Source of the DNA: JBBQSU01 sp038234815
Lineage (GTDB): Bacteria > Planctomycetota > Phycisphaerae > Tepidisphaerales > Tepidisphaeraceae
Direction of reading: 5' to 3'
Length of the DNA stretch: 29,714 bases
Assembly (NCBI GenBank): GCA_038234815.1
Contig: JBBQSU010000030.1
Span: 1 to 29,714 of the forward strand
Shown: positions 15,957 to 23,456 of the stretch, one piece after another
Numbering within the stretch: position 1 is the first letter of the stretch
Layout of the letters: every line of letters starts with the position of its first letter
Program-made: the position numbers and the translations under genes
The notes under the pieces: generated by a model
What the model saw: only the letters and a program-made list of their open reading frames with translations
What the model was told of the DNA's origin: nothing
Databases searched by the model: none

Positions 15957-16122
15957 CGTCGGAACATGCGTCGAATGCATAGTCACTGCGCAATCACCCA
16001 TCCGTCTGCCCCATCTCTCATCGGTTCGCGCAAACGGCGCGATCGCATTTCTGCTTCGTTGCATGTCCCACGCAAAACAATCAATCGCCGACAAAGGCGG
16101 GCGTTTTCAGAGAAAACCGCCG

Positions 16123-16452
16123 ATGCCAATGCTTTATACCCGCTCCTTTGCGCATAAGAAAACGACGATATTTTCCCGTTGGTATGAGGTTTGTTACGCC
16201 GTGATCCGTGCCGGTGGAATTGAGAAAGGTGAACTGGACCGTTTAAAGTCGCTGGCCAGTGCCCCGGGACGTCCAAATAAACGAAACCCGAATGAAGCGT
16301 TCATTCAATATTATGGAACACTAGCGAAGTTGATTTCTAGCTTAGCGAGCTTCGCTGATCGCCCTCGTTTCCTCCTCCGCCAGGCCGCACGGTCTCTAAC
16401 CCTCCACCGTGCGGCCTTTTTTGTTTTTCAGCTTTTGGCCCGGGTCGGGTGA
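16123..16452 (+). CDS. Doubtful small ORF or noncoding transcript ending at a strong terminator
   Basis: The frame opens at 16063, and in-frame ATGs stand at 16123 and 16129 without a ribosome binding site. The product has one protein-like stretch (RWYEVCYAVIRAGGIEKGEL, then RPNKRNPNEAFIQYYGTLAKLI), but the frame runs straight through the terminator hairpin at 16383-16416, which a real gene should not do. Either the true 3' end is frameshifted, or the region makes an untranslated RNA. An upstream TTTATA (16133-16138) could be a -10 box, and a hairpin AGCGAAG/CTTCGCT (16323-16356) precedes the terminator. No known RNA family was recognised. Confidence 0.25.
   Translation: MPMLYTRSFAHKKTTIFSRWYEVCYAVIRAGGIEKGELDRLKSLASAPGRPNKRNPNEAFIQYYGTLAKLISSLASFADRPRFLLRQAARSLTLHRAAFFVFQLLARVG
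16383..16422 (+). terminator. Strong plus-strand intrinsic terminator
   Basis: GGCCGCACGG (16383-16392) and CCGTGCGGCC (16407-16416) form a perfect 10-bp stem with a 14-nt loop, followed by TTTTTT. On the minus strand no T-tract follows, so it does not serve the usp gene to its right. Confidence 0.85.
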
Positions 16453-16466
16453 GTTGAACGCGAGCA

Positions 16467-16892
16467 TCATTCCGGGGGCACGACCAGTAGCGGGACGTGC
16501 GTGTGGTGGCGAACGTGTTCGATCGTGCTGCCGAGTACCACGTCGGCCAGCAGCCGATGCCCGTGCGAGGTCATGACGATCAGGTCGCAATGCTCGTCGG
16601 CCGACACCTTGACGATCTCCGCCGGCGGCTCACCCAGCGCCAGGTGGATGCGGGCGTTCAGCCCTGCAGCGCGAAATTCTTCGGCCAGCTTCTCCAGATA
16701 CGCGCGGTCCTGTCGCATTTCTTCGGATTCGGCCAGTTGCAGTTCATCGAAATGCCTCGCCGCCCAGCCGTCGGCGACGTGCAGCAGAAGCAGGTCGTCC
16801 GACTTTTGTTCCTGCGCCAGCCGAATGACATGCGCCACCAGGCGCTTGTCAGCGGCGGTGGTGTCCAGTGCCAGGAGGATGCGCTTATACAT
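16467..16892 (-). CDS. Universal stress protein (UspA family)
   Basis: A 141-aa cytoplasmic protein with the Usp alpha/beta fold. It starts MYKRILLALDTTAAD, with the N-terminal strand and nucleotide-contacting Asp, carries LLLLHVAD in the second strand, and ends with DLIVMTSHGHRLLADVVLGS followed by TIEHVRHHTHVPLLVVPP. The last part corresponds to the G-2X-G-9X-G(S/T) ATP-binding motif, though the first Gly-rich turn reads SHGHRLL, so ATP binding is likely but not certain. Its ATG lies 4 nt after the mntH stop codon, so the two are translated from one mRNA and it should share manganese control. A Usp tied to a metal transporter may modulate transport or protect cells under metal or oxidative stress (inference). 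Confidence 0.92.
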   Translation of the reverse strand: MYKRILLALDTTAADKRLVAHVIRLAQEQKSDDLLLLHVADGWAARHFDELQLAESEEMRQDRAYLEKLAEEFRAAGLNARIHLALGEPPAEIVKVSADEHCDLIVMTSHGHRLLADVVLGSTIEHVRHHTHVPLLVVPPE

Positions 16893-16896
16893 CGGG

Positions 16897-18273
16897 TTAT
16901 CCGCGCCATACTTCGGCCGCGAAATCGAACAGGTACTTAATGTTGAGCAGGACGATGATCGCCGCCGACAGCCATGCTAACACCAGCACCCACCGACTGG
17001 GCACAAATTGTCCCATTTTTTTCTTCTCGCCGACAAACATCAGCAGGGGTATGACGGCAAAGGGAAGTTGAAGGCTGAGAACGACCTGGCTGAAGACCAG
17101 CAGTTTGCCGGTCCCGCCTATCCCGTAGATGGATGAGCAAATGACGGCAGGCACGATCGCGATCAACCGGGTGATGAGCCGCCGGAGCCAGGGCTTCAGG
17201 CGAATATTGAGGAACCCTTCCATCACGATCTGCCCTGCAAGGGTGCCGGTGATGGTAGAGTTTTGGCCCGAAGCCAGCAGGGCAACGCCGAAAATCACGC
17301 TGGCCATGCCGACGCCAAGCGTAGGGGCCAGAAGCTTGTAAGCCTGATCGATGTCGGCCACTGCGGTCTGGCCGGTGGTATGAAATGTCGCCGCCGACAG
17401 AACCAGGATCGCGCCGTTGATAAAAAGCGCGAACATCAGCGCCAACGTGCTATCGAGGGTGGCGAACTTGATGGCTTCGGCCCGGCCGACGGCGTTCTGT
17501 TCATACTTGCGGGTTTGGACAATCGAGGAGTGCAGATAAAGATTGTGGGGCATGACCGTCGCGCCCAGGATGCCGATGCCGATGTAAAGCATCTCCTTAT
17601 TCATCACGATCGCAGTCGAAGGAACGAGGCCCAGCAGTACGCCGGTGAGGCTGGGCTTGGAAAACCACATTTCGACGGCGAAGCAGGTGCCGATGAGCAG
17701 GATCAGAGAAATCACCAGGGCTTCCATGTATCGGAAGCCTTTGTGTTGAAGCAGGAGCAGGACCAGAACATCGGCCGCGGTAATGCACACGCCCCAGGTG
17801 AGGGGAATGCCAAAAAGCAATTGCAGCGCGATCGCCGACCCGAGAACTTCGGCCAGATCGCAGGCGCAGATGGCCAGTTCGCAGAGAATCCATAAGGCGA
17901 TGTTGACGGGTCGGGAATAGTGGTCGCGGCAGGCTTGGGCCAAATCTCTGCCGGTGACAATGCCCAGCCTGGCGCAGAGGTGCTGGAGCAGAATCGCCAT
18001 CAGATTGGAAAGCATGATGACGCATAGGAGCTGGTAGCCGAATCGGCTGCCCCCGGCCAGATCGGTGGCCCAATTGCCGGGGTCCATATATCCGACCGCG
18101 ACCAGATATCCCGGACCAGCGAAGGTAAAGAACTTTCGCCAGAAGCCCGAATGTTTATGGACCACGATGCTGCGATGGGACTCGGGCAGGCTGGGGGTGT
18201 CGGCGGTTCGGCGCCAGCCGGTTTCAGGGGCTGGGGGGACATCAGTCGAAGGTGTATCGGACATGTCGGGCAT
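16897..18273 (-). CDS. mntH: NRAMP-family Mn2+ (divalent metal) transporter
   Basis: Proton-coupled uptake of manganese, and possibly iron, through the cytoplasmic membrane. The 458 aa include about 45 hydrophilic N-terminal residues, then the Nramp core with about eleven helices. The metal-binding signature D64-P-G-N67 in helix 1 and M241-P-H243 in helix 6 are intact, as is the conserved GRDLAQACRDHYSRP loop. The ATG at 18273 (or 18264) lacks a ribosome binding site. A consensus-like promoter and a perfect dyad operator lie directly upstream, and the divergent neighbour is a DtxR/MntR-type regulator. The pair is therefore assigned to manganese homeostasis. The usp gene follows after 4 nt in the same operon. 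Confidence 0.95.
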   Translation of the reverse strand: MPDMSDTPSTDVPPAPETGWRRTADTPSLPESHRSIVVHKHSGFWRKFFTFAGPGYLVAVGYMDPGNWATDLAGGSRFGYQLLCVIMLSNLMAILLQHLCARLGIVTGRDLAQACRDHYSRPVNIALWILCELAICACDLAEVLGSAIALQLLFGIPLTWGVCITAADVLVLLLLQHKGFRYMEALVISLILLIGTCFAVEMWFSKPSLTGVLLGLVPSTAIVMNKEMLYIGIGILGATVMPHNLYLHSSIVQTRKYEQNAVGRAEAIKFATLDSTLALMFALFINGAILVLSAATFHTTGQTAVADIDQAYKLLAPTLGVGMASVIFGVALLASGQNSTITGTLAGQIVMEGFLNIRLKPWLRRLITRLIAIVPAVICSSIYGIGGTGKLLVFSQVVLSLQLPFAVIPLLMFVGEKKKMGQFVPSRWVLVLAWLSAAIIVLLNIKYLFDFAAEVWRG

Positions 18274-18285
18274 ACGAACAATCTA

Positions 18286-18305
18286 TTTTGAATACTCAAA
18301 ATAAA
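18286..18305. promoter_or_regulatory. MntR-type operator at the mntH transcription start
   Basis: A perfect inverted repeat, TATTTTGA-ATAC-TCAAAATA, 20 bp long with 8-bp arms. It begins at the downstream edge of the mntH -10 box and covers the expected start site near 18298. DtxR/MntR-family repressors bind AT-rich dyads of this size, and the regulator gene is next door. Confidence 0.75.
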
Positions 18306-18333
18306 TTACGGGGTCATCCACTTATTGTCAATT
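18305..18333 (-). promoter_or_regulatory. mntH promoter
   Basis: On the minus strand, a perfect TTGACA (18333-18328), a 17-nt spacer and TAATTT (18310-18305). Expected transcription start near 18298, giving a leader of about 25 nt. Read on the plus strand, TTGTCA (18327-18332) with TAGGGT 17 nt later (18350-18355) may be the opposing mntR promoter, weaker and overlapping. A further dyad GACCCT-N8-AGGGTC (18337-18356) lies on the mntR side. Confidence 0.65.
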
Positions 18334-18417
18334 CGACCCTGCGAAGGTAGGGTCACGGGTGCTGAATGATCCCGGCCGGCGGGCCGGATTCCCTCGGCCC
18401 CAATCCAATAAGGCATC

Positions 18418-19077
18418 ATGCCCACAAGCACAGTCGAAGATTATCTGAAGCAGCTTTACCTGGCCCAGCGGCAATTTCCGGACGGCCTGGTGCCCATGGG
18501 CAAACTGGCGACGGCGATGCAGGTGGTCCCCGGCACTGCTACAACGATGATCAAGGCGTTGGCCGATTCGGGGCTGGTCAATTACGAACCCCGGAGCGGA
18601 GTTAGATTGACGCCCGGCGGCGAGCAATTGGCGCTGCACGTCCTGCGGCGGCACCGTCTGGTCGAGCTTTTCCTCGTCAAAATCCTGGGGCTGGACTGGT
18701 CCGAAGTTCACGTCGAAGCCGAGGAGCTCGAACACGCGATTTCTGACAAGGTGCTTGAGCGGATCGACCACTTATTGGGCCACCCCAAGGTCGATCCGCA
18801 CGGCGATCCGATCCCCAGCAAGTCCGGCGACCTCCCCGAACGTGCGCTACGAAGCCTGGCTGATGCGGCAACCGGCAAAAACCTTCGCGTGGCCAGGATC
18901 ATCGACCAGGACCCGGATTTCCTGCAATTCGTCGATCGCTGCGGATTGACCCCCGGTGCGAAAGTGCGCGTCGAAGCCATCGACGCGCAGGCCGATCATG
19001 TGATCGCCCGGCTCGAGCACCGCGGGCTGATCACGCTCGGCCTGACGGCCGCGGCGAAAATACTGGTGGACGACTAA
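18418..19077 (+). CDS. mntR: DtxR/MntR-family manganese-responsive repressor
   Basis: A 219-aa metal-dependent regulator. The N-terminal winged helix starts TVEDYLKQLYLAQRQF and has the recognition helix VPGTATTMIKALADSGLV. The dimerisation and metal domain carries H79, E83, H98, E102, E105 and H106. Glu at 102 instead of the Cys of iron-sensing DtxR, plus D8, points to the manganese (MntR) type. Lys at 11 replaces the Glu ligand of B. subtilis MntR. Residues about 150-219 form the C-terminal SH3-like domain, absent from the short Bacillus protein. TAAGG sits about 6 nt before the ATG. It faces away from mntH across the operator at 18286-18305, so repression of mntH by Mn-bound protein is the natural reading. 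Confidence 0.9.
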   Translation: MPTSTVEDYLKQLYLAQRQFPDGLVPMGKLATAMQVVPGTATTMIKALADSGLVNYEPRSGVRLTPGGEQLALHVLRRHRLVELFLVKILGLDWSEVHVEAEELEHAISDKVLERIDHLLGHPKVDPHGDPIPSKSGDLPERALRSLADAATGKNLRVARIIDQDPDFLQFVDRCGLTPGAKVRVEAIDAQADHVIARLEHRGLITLGLTAAAKILVDD

Positions 19078-19082
19078 GCGCT

Positions 19083-19427
19083 TTAGCCCGGCGGCCAATT
19101 GAAGGCCCGGCCGGCAAGGCAGTGCAGGTGCAGATGAAAGACCGTCTGTTGCGCACCGGCACCGCAGTTGAAGACCGTGCGGTAGTCGCTTTGACCTAGT
19201 TCGTGCATCACCTTTTTGGCCACCAGAAACATTCCACCGATCAATTCCCGCTCCGCCGGTGTAATATCGTTGAGTGTAGCCAGCGGTTTTTTCGGCACGA
19301 CGAGGAAATGCACAGGCGCCTGCGGCTGAACGTCGTGAAACGCCAGGTAGGTTTCGTCCTCGAAAGCGATTTTTGCCGGGATTTCCTTTCGGATGATTTT
19401 GGCGAAGATGGTGTCGGGCATGGCCAT
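19083..19427 (-). CDS. HIT-family nucleotide hydrolase or transferase
   Basis: A 114-aa cytoplasmic protein of the HINT branch of the histidine-triad superfamily, which cleaves nucleoside phosphoramidates and related adenylated compounds. It starts PDTIFAKIIRKEIPAKIAFED, has LAFHDVQPQAPVHFLVVPK, and ends with the triad motif TVFHLHLHCLAGR. Length and order fit the family exactly. ATG at 19427 and the in-frame ATG at 19421 are both possible, and neither has a ribosome binding site. It ends 5 bp from the convergent mntR gene and starts 61 bp from the divergent permease gene. Confidence 0.93.
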   Translation of the reverse strand: MAMPDTIFAKIIRKEIPAKIAFEDETYLAFHDVQPQAPVHFLVVPKKPLATLNDITPAERELIGGMFLVAKKVMHELGQSDYRTVFNCGAGAQQTVFHLHLHCLAGRAFNWPPG

Positions 19428-19488
19428 GATTAGTCTTTCGACCCGACTTGTTTGTCAAGCCAAATGCCTTTGAGATTGGCGGTTTCAG

Positions 19489-20790
19489 ATGTTCAATTTC
19501 CTTGTCGAAACGTTCAAAATGGGCGCCAAGAACCTGCGCCTGCATAAGCTCCGCAGCCTGCTGACGGCGCTGGGCATCATCCTGGGTGTGGCTTCGATCA
19601 TCGTCATGGTGGCCATTGGCGAAGGGGGCAAGCAGGCCGCGGTCAAGCAGCTTCAGAAACTCGGGGCCAACAACATCGTCATCAGGTCGGTTCGGCCGGT
19701 TGAAAGCAACGACGCCTCCCAGCGGGGCAGCCGCACACTCAATTACGGCATCACACGCGCCGACCTGAGTCGGCTGTCCACCATCCCCGGCATCGCTCGG
19801 ATCGTGCCCATGCGCAACACCGAGCAGAACGTGAGCTACGGCGCGGTTCGGGCCACCAGCGCCAGCCCAATCGGCACCACCCCGCAGGTATTCGATGTGG
19901 TGCGACTGCGCCTGGCCCGCGGAATTTTGTTCGGCCAGACGCACTACGATCGCGCCGAGCCGGTTTGCGTGATTGGCGACACGGTGGCCCGGCAGCTTTT
20001 TCCTTATAAGGACCCGCTCGGCGAGGTATTGCAGGTGGGGTCATCGGGATCGACGGTCATGCTCAAGATCATCGGCGTGCTGGAACCGGCCGGCCTGCGG
20101 TCCGACACCGGCAACTCCATCATCGACCGCGACATGGACGCCGACCTGTACGTCCCGCAGACTGCGATCGCCCGGGCCTTCGGTGACAACATCGTGCGCC
20201 GACAGGCCGGCACCTTCGAGCGCAAGACGATCGAACTGTCGGAAATATGGGTGCAGGTGGCCGACGGCACCGATGTCGAAACCGTCGCCGGGGCCGTCAG
20301 CAATATTCTCAACCAAAATCATCCCAGCCAGGACGTGAACGTAAAAGTGCCGATGGAAATTCTGCGCAGCGCCGAGCAGGTCAACCGCATTTTCAATCTC
20401 ATCATGGTGGGAACGGCCAGCATCTCGCTGATCGTCGGAGGGATCGGGATTATGAACATCATGCTGGCCACCGTGACCGAGCGCACGCGCGAGATCGGCA
20501 TCCGCAGGGCGCTGGGGGCCAAGCAGCGGCATATCACGCTTCAGTTCTTGATCGAGACCACGCTGATTTCCGCCACCGGGGGGCTGCTCGGGATCGCTAT
20601 CGGGTGCGCCTCGGCCATGTTCGTCCCCGTCTTTGCCCGATGGCTCAATAGCGAATATCCCACCAGCATCACCACCTGGTCGGTGGTCACGGGATTCTTG
20701 ATTAGCGCTATGACCGGAATCTTCTTCGGGCTTTATCCGGCGCTTTCCGCAGCCCGAATGAATCCGATCGACGCCTTGCGGCACGAATGA
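19489..20790 (+). CDS. MacB-type ABC transporter permease
   Basis: A 433-aa integral membrane protein with the FtsX/MacB layout: a cytoplasmic N-terminal helix (FKMGAKNLRLHKLRSLLTALG), the first membrane helix (about 26-46, IILGVASIIVMVAIGEGG), a periplasmic MacB_PCD domain (about 50-300), and three C-terminal helices at roughly 305-330, 355-380 and 400-420. GGIGIMNIMLATVTERTREIGIRRALGAK and the final ALSAARMNPIDALRHE are family hallmarks. Such permeases work with a LolD/MacB-type ATPase and usually a membrane-fusion protein, in lipoprotein release, peptide efflux or mechanotransmission. Neither partner lies next to it here, so its ATPase must come from elsewhere. No ribosome binding site is evident. 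Confidence 0.9.
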   Translation: MFNFLVETFKMGAKNLRLHKLRSLLTALGIILGVASIIVMVAIGEGGKQAAVKQLQKLGANNIVIRSVRPVESNDASQRGSRTLNYGITRADLSRLSTIPGIARIVPMRNTEQNVSYGAVRATSASPIGTTPQVFDVVRLRLARGILFGQTHYDRAEPVCVIGDTVARQLFPYKDPLGEVLQVGSSGSTVMLKIIGVLEPAGLRSDTGNSIIDRDMDADLYVPQTAIARAFGDNIVRRQAGTFERKTIELSEIWVQVADGTDVETVAGAVSNILNQNHPSQDVNVKVPMEILRSAEQVNRIFNLIMVGTASISLIVGGIGIMNIMLATVTERTREIGIRRALGAKQRHITLQFLIETTLISATGGLLGIAIGCASAMFVPVFARWLNSEYPTSITTWSVVTGFLISAMTGIFFGLYPALSAARMNPIDALRHE

Positions 20791-21088
20791 ACCGACGCAA
20801 AAGTGTTTTTTTCCTCCGAGTGCCTCCCTGGCCGGCGCCAAATGAATTATCACTGCGGTGCTTCTGGGCTTGTGGATGATCGAAACCATCGGCGCCCAGC
20901 CCCGGCGGCTTCAAGATTTCATCGCCATCTGCGGGCACACCGTGTCTTTTAAGCCCGATTTGTACGCGCCGGTGGTGCCCGGCTGAAGATCGCGACCGAC
21001 GACGTGACGAGCGACAACAGTACGACGAATCAGGAGAGTGCTTCTTGTAATGCCGCCACAGATTCCGTTCGTCAGCAGCGGGGGTCGT
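20791..21088. other. Intergenic region with a short open frame, convergent genes
   Basis: A 298-bp gap between two converging genes. A plus-strand frame from GTG 20858 (or ATG 20876) to TGA 20986 encodes 42 (36) aa ending TVSFKPDLYAPVVPG, without a ribosome binding site; it may be the tail of a decayed gene. A T7 run at 20804-20810 after the permease stop has no clear stem. Confidence 0.25.
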
Positions 21089-22231
21089 TTATTTGGGAAC
21101 TAATTCGACTTCAATCGTCATTTCCTGCGAATCGCGCAGAACGCCCAATGCGGTTTTGCCGGAGCGGCTGGCCAGCTTGGAGGCAAACGCCGCCAACTCA
21201 CCGACCGGCTCCCCGGCCATTGATAGAATCAAATCGCCATTGTGAAGCCCGGCCTTTTGCGCCGGCGAATCGGGGAGAACCAGCTGTACCAGCACCGCCG
21301 GCCGGTCGCCCAGTTTTGGCGCCGCGTGGCGGGCCGGATCGTCTTTATGCACTTCGGTGATCCGCACGCCGAGCATCGCCCGCCGCACGCGACCGAATTC
21401 GATAATCTGCTGCGTGATCGGCAGCGCCGTCGCCAGGCTCATGTATTGGCCGGCCCGGCAGAATCCGCTCACCTGCCCGTTTAATTGCACCACCAGCCCG
21501 TGCTCGCGCCGCCCGCCGGTCCAGACGCGCAGCTCCCAGTCCGAAGCGTCCGGCGAAAGGGTCATCACCAGATCGCCTTCTTCGGGCCGGGATTCGCTGA
21601 TCGGCGAGGCCTTGAGATCGGCGCCTTCCAGCCGAAACACTGACAGGTTCATCTGGCTATCGGCACCGAGCAATCGCGCGCGCAGCGTCTGCTGGCCCAC
21701 CCGGGCGATGATCGGTTGCTCGTCGGCGATGTTTTGTTCGACGTAAAGCGGAACCAGCACGTCCCCGCGGTCATTGAGCACCACGCCGGCCATTGCCAGC
21801 GTGGGGCGAACCGGGCACTCGGGCGCAATTTCGTGGGGGCCGGCGCTGATCGGCTGTGAACTCGGAACGACCAGCGCGTCGACCCGATGGGCATGGCCCT
21901 GACCTTCGTGTGCTAGTCGCCGGCGAAGCTCCGGGCTGAGTTCCGAGCCCCATTTGCTAAGCGGATTTTCCGGGTCAACAAACTGCTGCGCCACCCAGGC
22001 GGGCAGGGGCACTTCCACCAGCACCAGGCCGGCGCGGGTCTGCTGATAAAGACTGTGTACTTCCTGATTAAGCTGCCGGAGCAGCGGGCGATCACCCGGC
22101 GCGGCAGCGGGCAGCGCCTGCGCCTGCGCAAACCCCGCCAGCCCTGCCACCAGCAGGGCCGCAATCTTCAACACTGAACAATGACCTCGCCCTTGTTTCA
22201 CGCTGCTAAATTCCTTGGTGTTACTGAGCAT
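21089..22231 (-). CDS. Secreted HtrA/DegP-like protein with PDZ domain, protease triad lost
   Basis: An exported protein of 380 aa with a signal peptide (LKIAALLVAGLAGFAQA, cut near residue 38). A GTG at 22174 would give a tighter signal peptide. Residues about 140-280 retain the outline of an HtrA trypsin-like domain: MAGVVLNDRGDVLVPLYVEQ matches the 'GSGVI..dGyilTN.HVV' region and ARLLGADSQMNLSVFRLEG the 'D..tDlAvlki' region. The catalytic His is absent (P-L-Y-V near 161-164), the Asp position is N195, and no GNSGGP motif occurs near 250-265. Residues about 285-378 form a PDZ domain (LPDSPAQKAGLHNGDLILSMAGEPV). It is third in the sigma/anti-sigma operon, 23 nt after the anti-sigma gene, which suggests a non-proteolytic sensor role. 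Confidence 0.8.
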   Translation of the reverse strand: MLSNTKEFSSVKQGRGHCSVLKIAALLVAGLAGFAQAQALPAAAPGDRPLLRQLNQEVHSLYQQTRAGLVLVEVPLPAWVAQQFVDPENPLSKWGSELSPELRRRLAHEGQGHAHRVDALVVPSSQPISAGPHEIAPECPVRPTLAMAGVVLNDRGDVLVPLYVEQNIADEQPIIARVGQQTLRARLLGADSQMNLSVFRLEGADLKASPISESRPEEGDLVMTLSPDASDWELRVWTGGRREHGLVVQLNGQVSGFCRAGQYMSLATALPITQQIIEFGRVRRAMLGVRITEVHKDDPARHAAPKLGDRPAVLVQLVLPDSPAQKAGLHNGDLILSMAGEPVGELAAFASKLASRSGKTALGVLRDSQEMTIEVELVPK

Positions 22232-22254
22232 CGAGACGCCTAATCTTCATGCAA

Positions 22255-22866
22255 TCAATACTCATGCGATACAAAATTGATTCGCCCGTCCTGCACTTGT
22301 TTCTGCTGGCTGTGCCATCGATCCCAGTCCTCGCGGAAACGTTGCGCCTTGTCGCGCGAATCAAACTGCTGCACGCCGATCACTTTGCCCGCCTCGTCGC
22401 TCAGCACCACCTGATACGGCTGGGCCGGCGCACCCGGCACGGCGCCGATGAACTCAATCGGCGGATTGGCCAAGTTATTGGCGACGGCAACGGTATCCGT
22501 GCCGGCAGAGGGAATGACCGCCGGCGGGGCCAGGCGTTGATGCGTGAGCCATCCGCTGCCAAAACCGATGACCAAAACCGCTGCGACCGATCCGGCCCAT
22601 CGGGTCAGGCCCAGGACACGGCTGCGGACCATCAGCCGATGGGCGTCGCGGCGCACTTTGACGGCCAAACGGTCACCGATCGATTCGGCCGGCTCCAGCG
22701 CTTGCCATAGCCCCACGCGCACCGCCCGCTGCTCGCGCATTTCGTGCAGGCGCGCGCTCAGCAGGTCATTCTCTGCCAGCCGCTGGCGCAGGTCGTCGGC
22801 CTCGACCGGCGAAAGTTCGCCGTCCAAATAGTTTTCAAGACATATCAGGTCGTCGTCGTTTAACAT
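22255..22866 (-). CDS. Membrane anti-sigma factor, non-zinc type
   Basis: A 203-aa single-pass protein. The cytoplasmic N-terminus (ENYLDGELSPVEADDLRQRL, residues 11-30) has the look of an anti-sigma domain, but the His-x3-Cys-x2-Cys zinc motif of the ZAS class is missing. One membrane helix spans about residues 89-106 (RWAGSVAAVLVIGFGSGW), followed by about 95 residues outside the membrane. Its start overlaps the end of the sigma factor gene by 7 bp (ATGTTAA), a translational-coupling arrangement typical of sigma/anti-sigma pairs. It should hold the sigma factor at the membrane until a periplasmic signal arrives, perhaps through the HtrA-like protein encoded next. Confidence 0.82.
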   Translation of the reverse strand: MLNDDDLICLENYLDGELSPVEADDLRQRLAENDLLSARLHEMREQRAVRVGLWQALEPAESIGDRLAVKVRRDAHRLMVRSRVLGLTRWAGSVAAVLVIGFGSGWLTHQRLAPPAVIPSAGTDTVAVANNLANPPIEFIGAVPGAPAQPYQVVLSDEAGKVIGVQQFDSRDKAQRFREDWDRWHSQQKQVQDGRINFVSHEY

Positions 22867-23456
22867 TTGACGTATTCCTTCAATTTCTGTTCCAACTGCC
22901 TTCTGGCTCGGAAAATCCAGGTCTTGATCTGCGGAACCGATGCATTGAGCGTCTCAGCGATTTGTGCGTAAGACAGCTCTTCGTATTCGCAAAGGACCAA
23001 GGCCGCTCGGAAGTGCTCGGGCAGTTGGTCGATCGCCCGCCGAACCTGCCGAACCGTTTCATTCTCGATCATGCCCTCGACCGGGGTTTCCTGATCGCCC
23101 GGCGAATCGTCGGCCACCATGCCCATTCTGGGCTGGCGAAGCAGCCGCAGGGCTTCATTAACGACTGCCCGGCGCAAAAGTCCGCCCGGTTCGCGCCAGT
23201 CATAACGCGCTCGGTGCTGATACAGGTTCAGCAGTGCCTGCTGAACCACGTCCTCGGGCGAAAACCGATTGCCCACGATGCCACGGGCCACCGCCAGCAG
23301 CCGGCGCGAGTTCTGCTCTACCGCGCGATCAAACAGGGCTTCGGTCGATTCGTCGGTCACCAACTTAGTTCGGTCCTCAGCCATAACTAACGCGCCCCCG
23401 GGGGTAAAAGTTGCATTTCCGGGCATTACCGGAGCTTGTGTTTCAATTGTATTCAT
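22860..23456 (-). CDS. ECF-type RNA polymerase sigma factor
   Basis: An alternative sigma factor of about 198 aa from the ATG at 23456; the frame is open to 23525 and ATG 23384 is another choice. No start has a ribosome binding site. Region 2 is clear (GIVGNRFSPEDVVQQALLNLYQHRARYDWREPGGLLRRAVVNEALRLLRQ), as is region 4 (IDQLPEHFRAALVLCEYEELSYAQIAETL, then a helix-turn-helix and RARRQLEQKL). It is first in the operon with the anti-sigma factor (7-bp overlap) and the HtrA-like protein, so the three form an envelope-responsive unit by analogy with RpoE-type systems. The upstream gap to cbiO is 98 nt, enough for its own promoter, though none is convincing. Confidence 0.9.
   Translation of the reverse strand: MNTIETQAPVMPGNATFTPGGALVMAEDRTKLVTDESTEALFDRAVEQNSRRLLAVARGIVGNRFSPEDVVQQALLNLYQHRARYDWREPGGLLRRAVVNEALRLLRQPRMGMVADDSPGDQETPVEGMIENETVRQVRRAIDQLPEHFRAALVLCEYEELSYAQIAETLNASVPQIKTWIFRARRQLEQKLKEYVKC

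Noticed and set aside
18847..19944. A 365-codon minus-strand frame covering parts of mntR, HIT and the permease
   Set aside because: It overlaps three genes with clear family motifs, and its own translation shows no domain.
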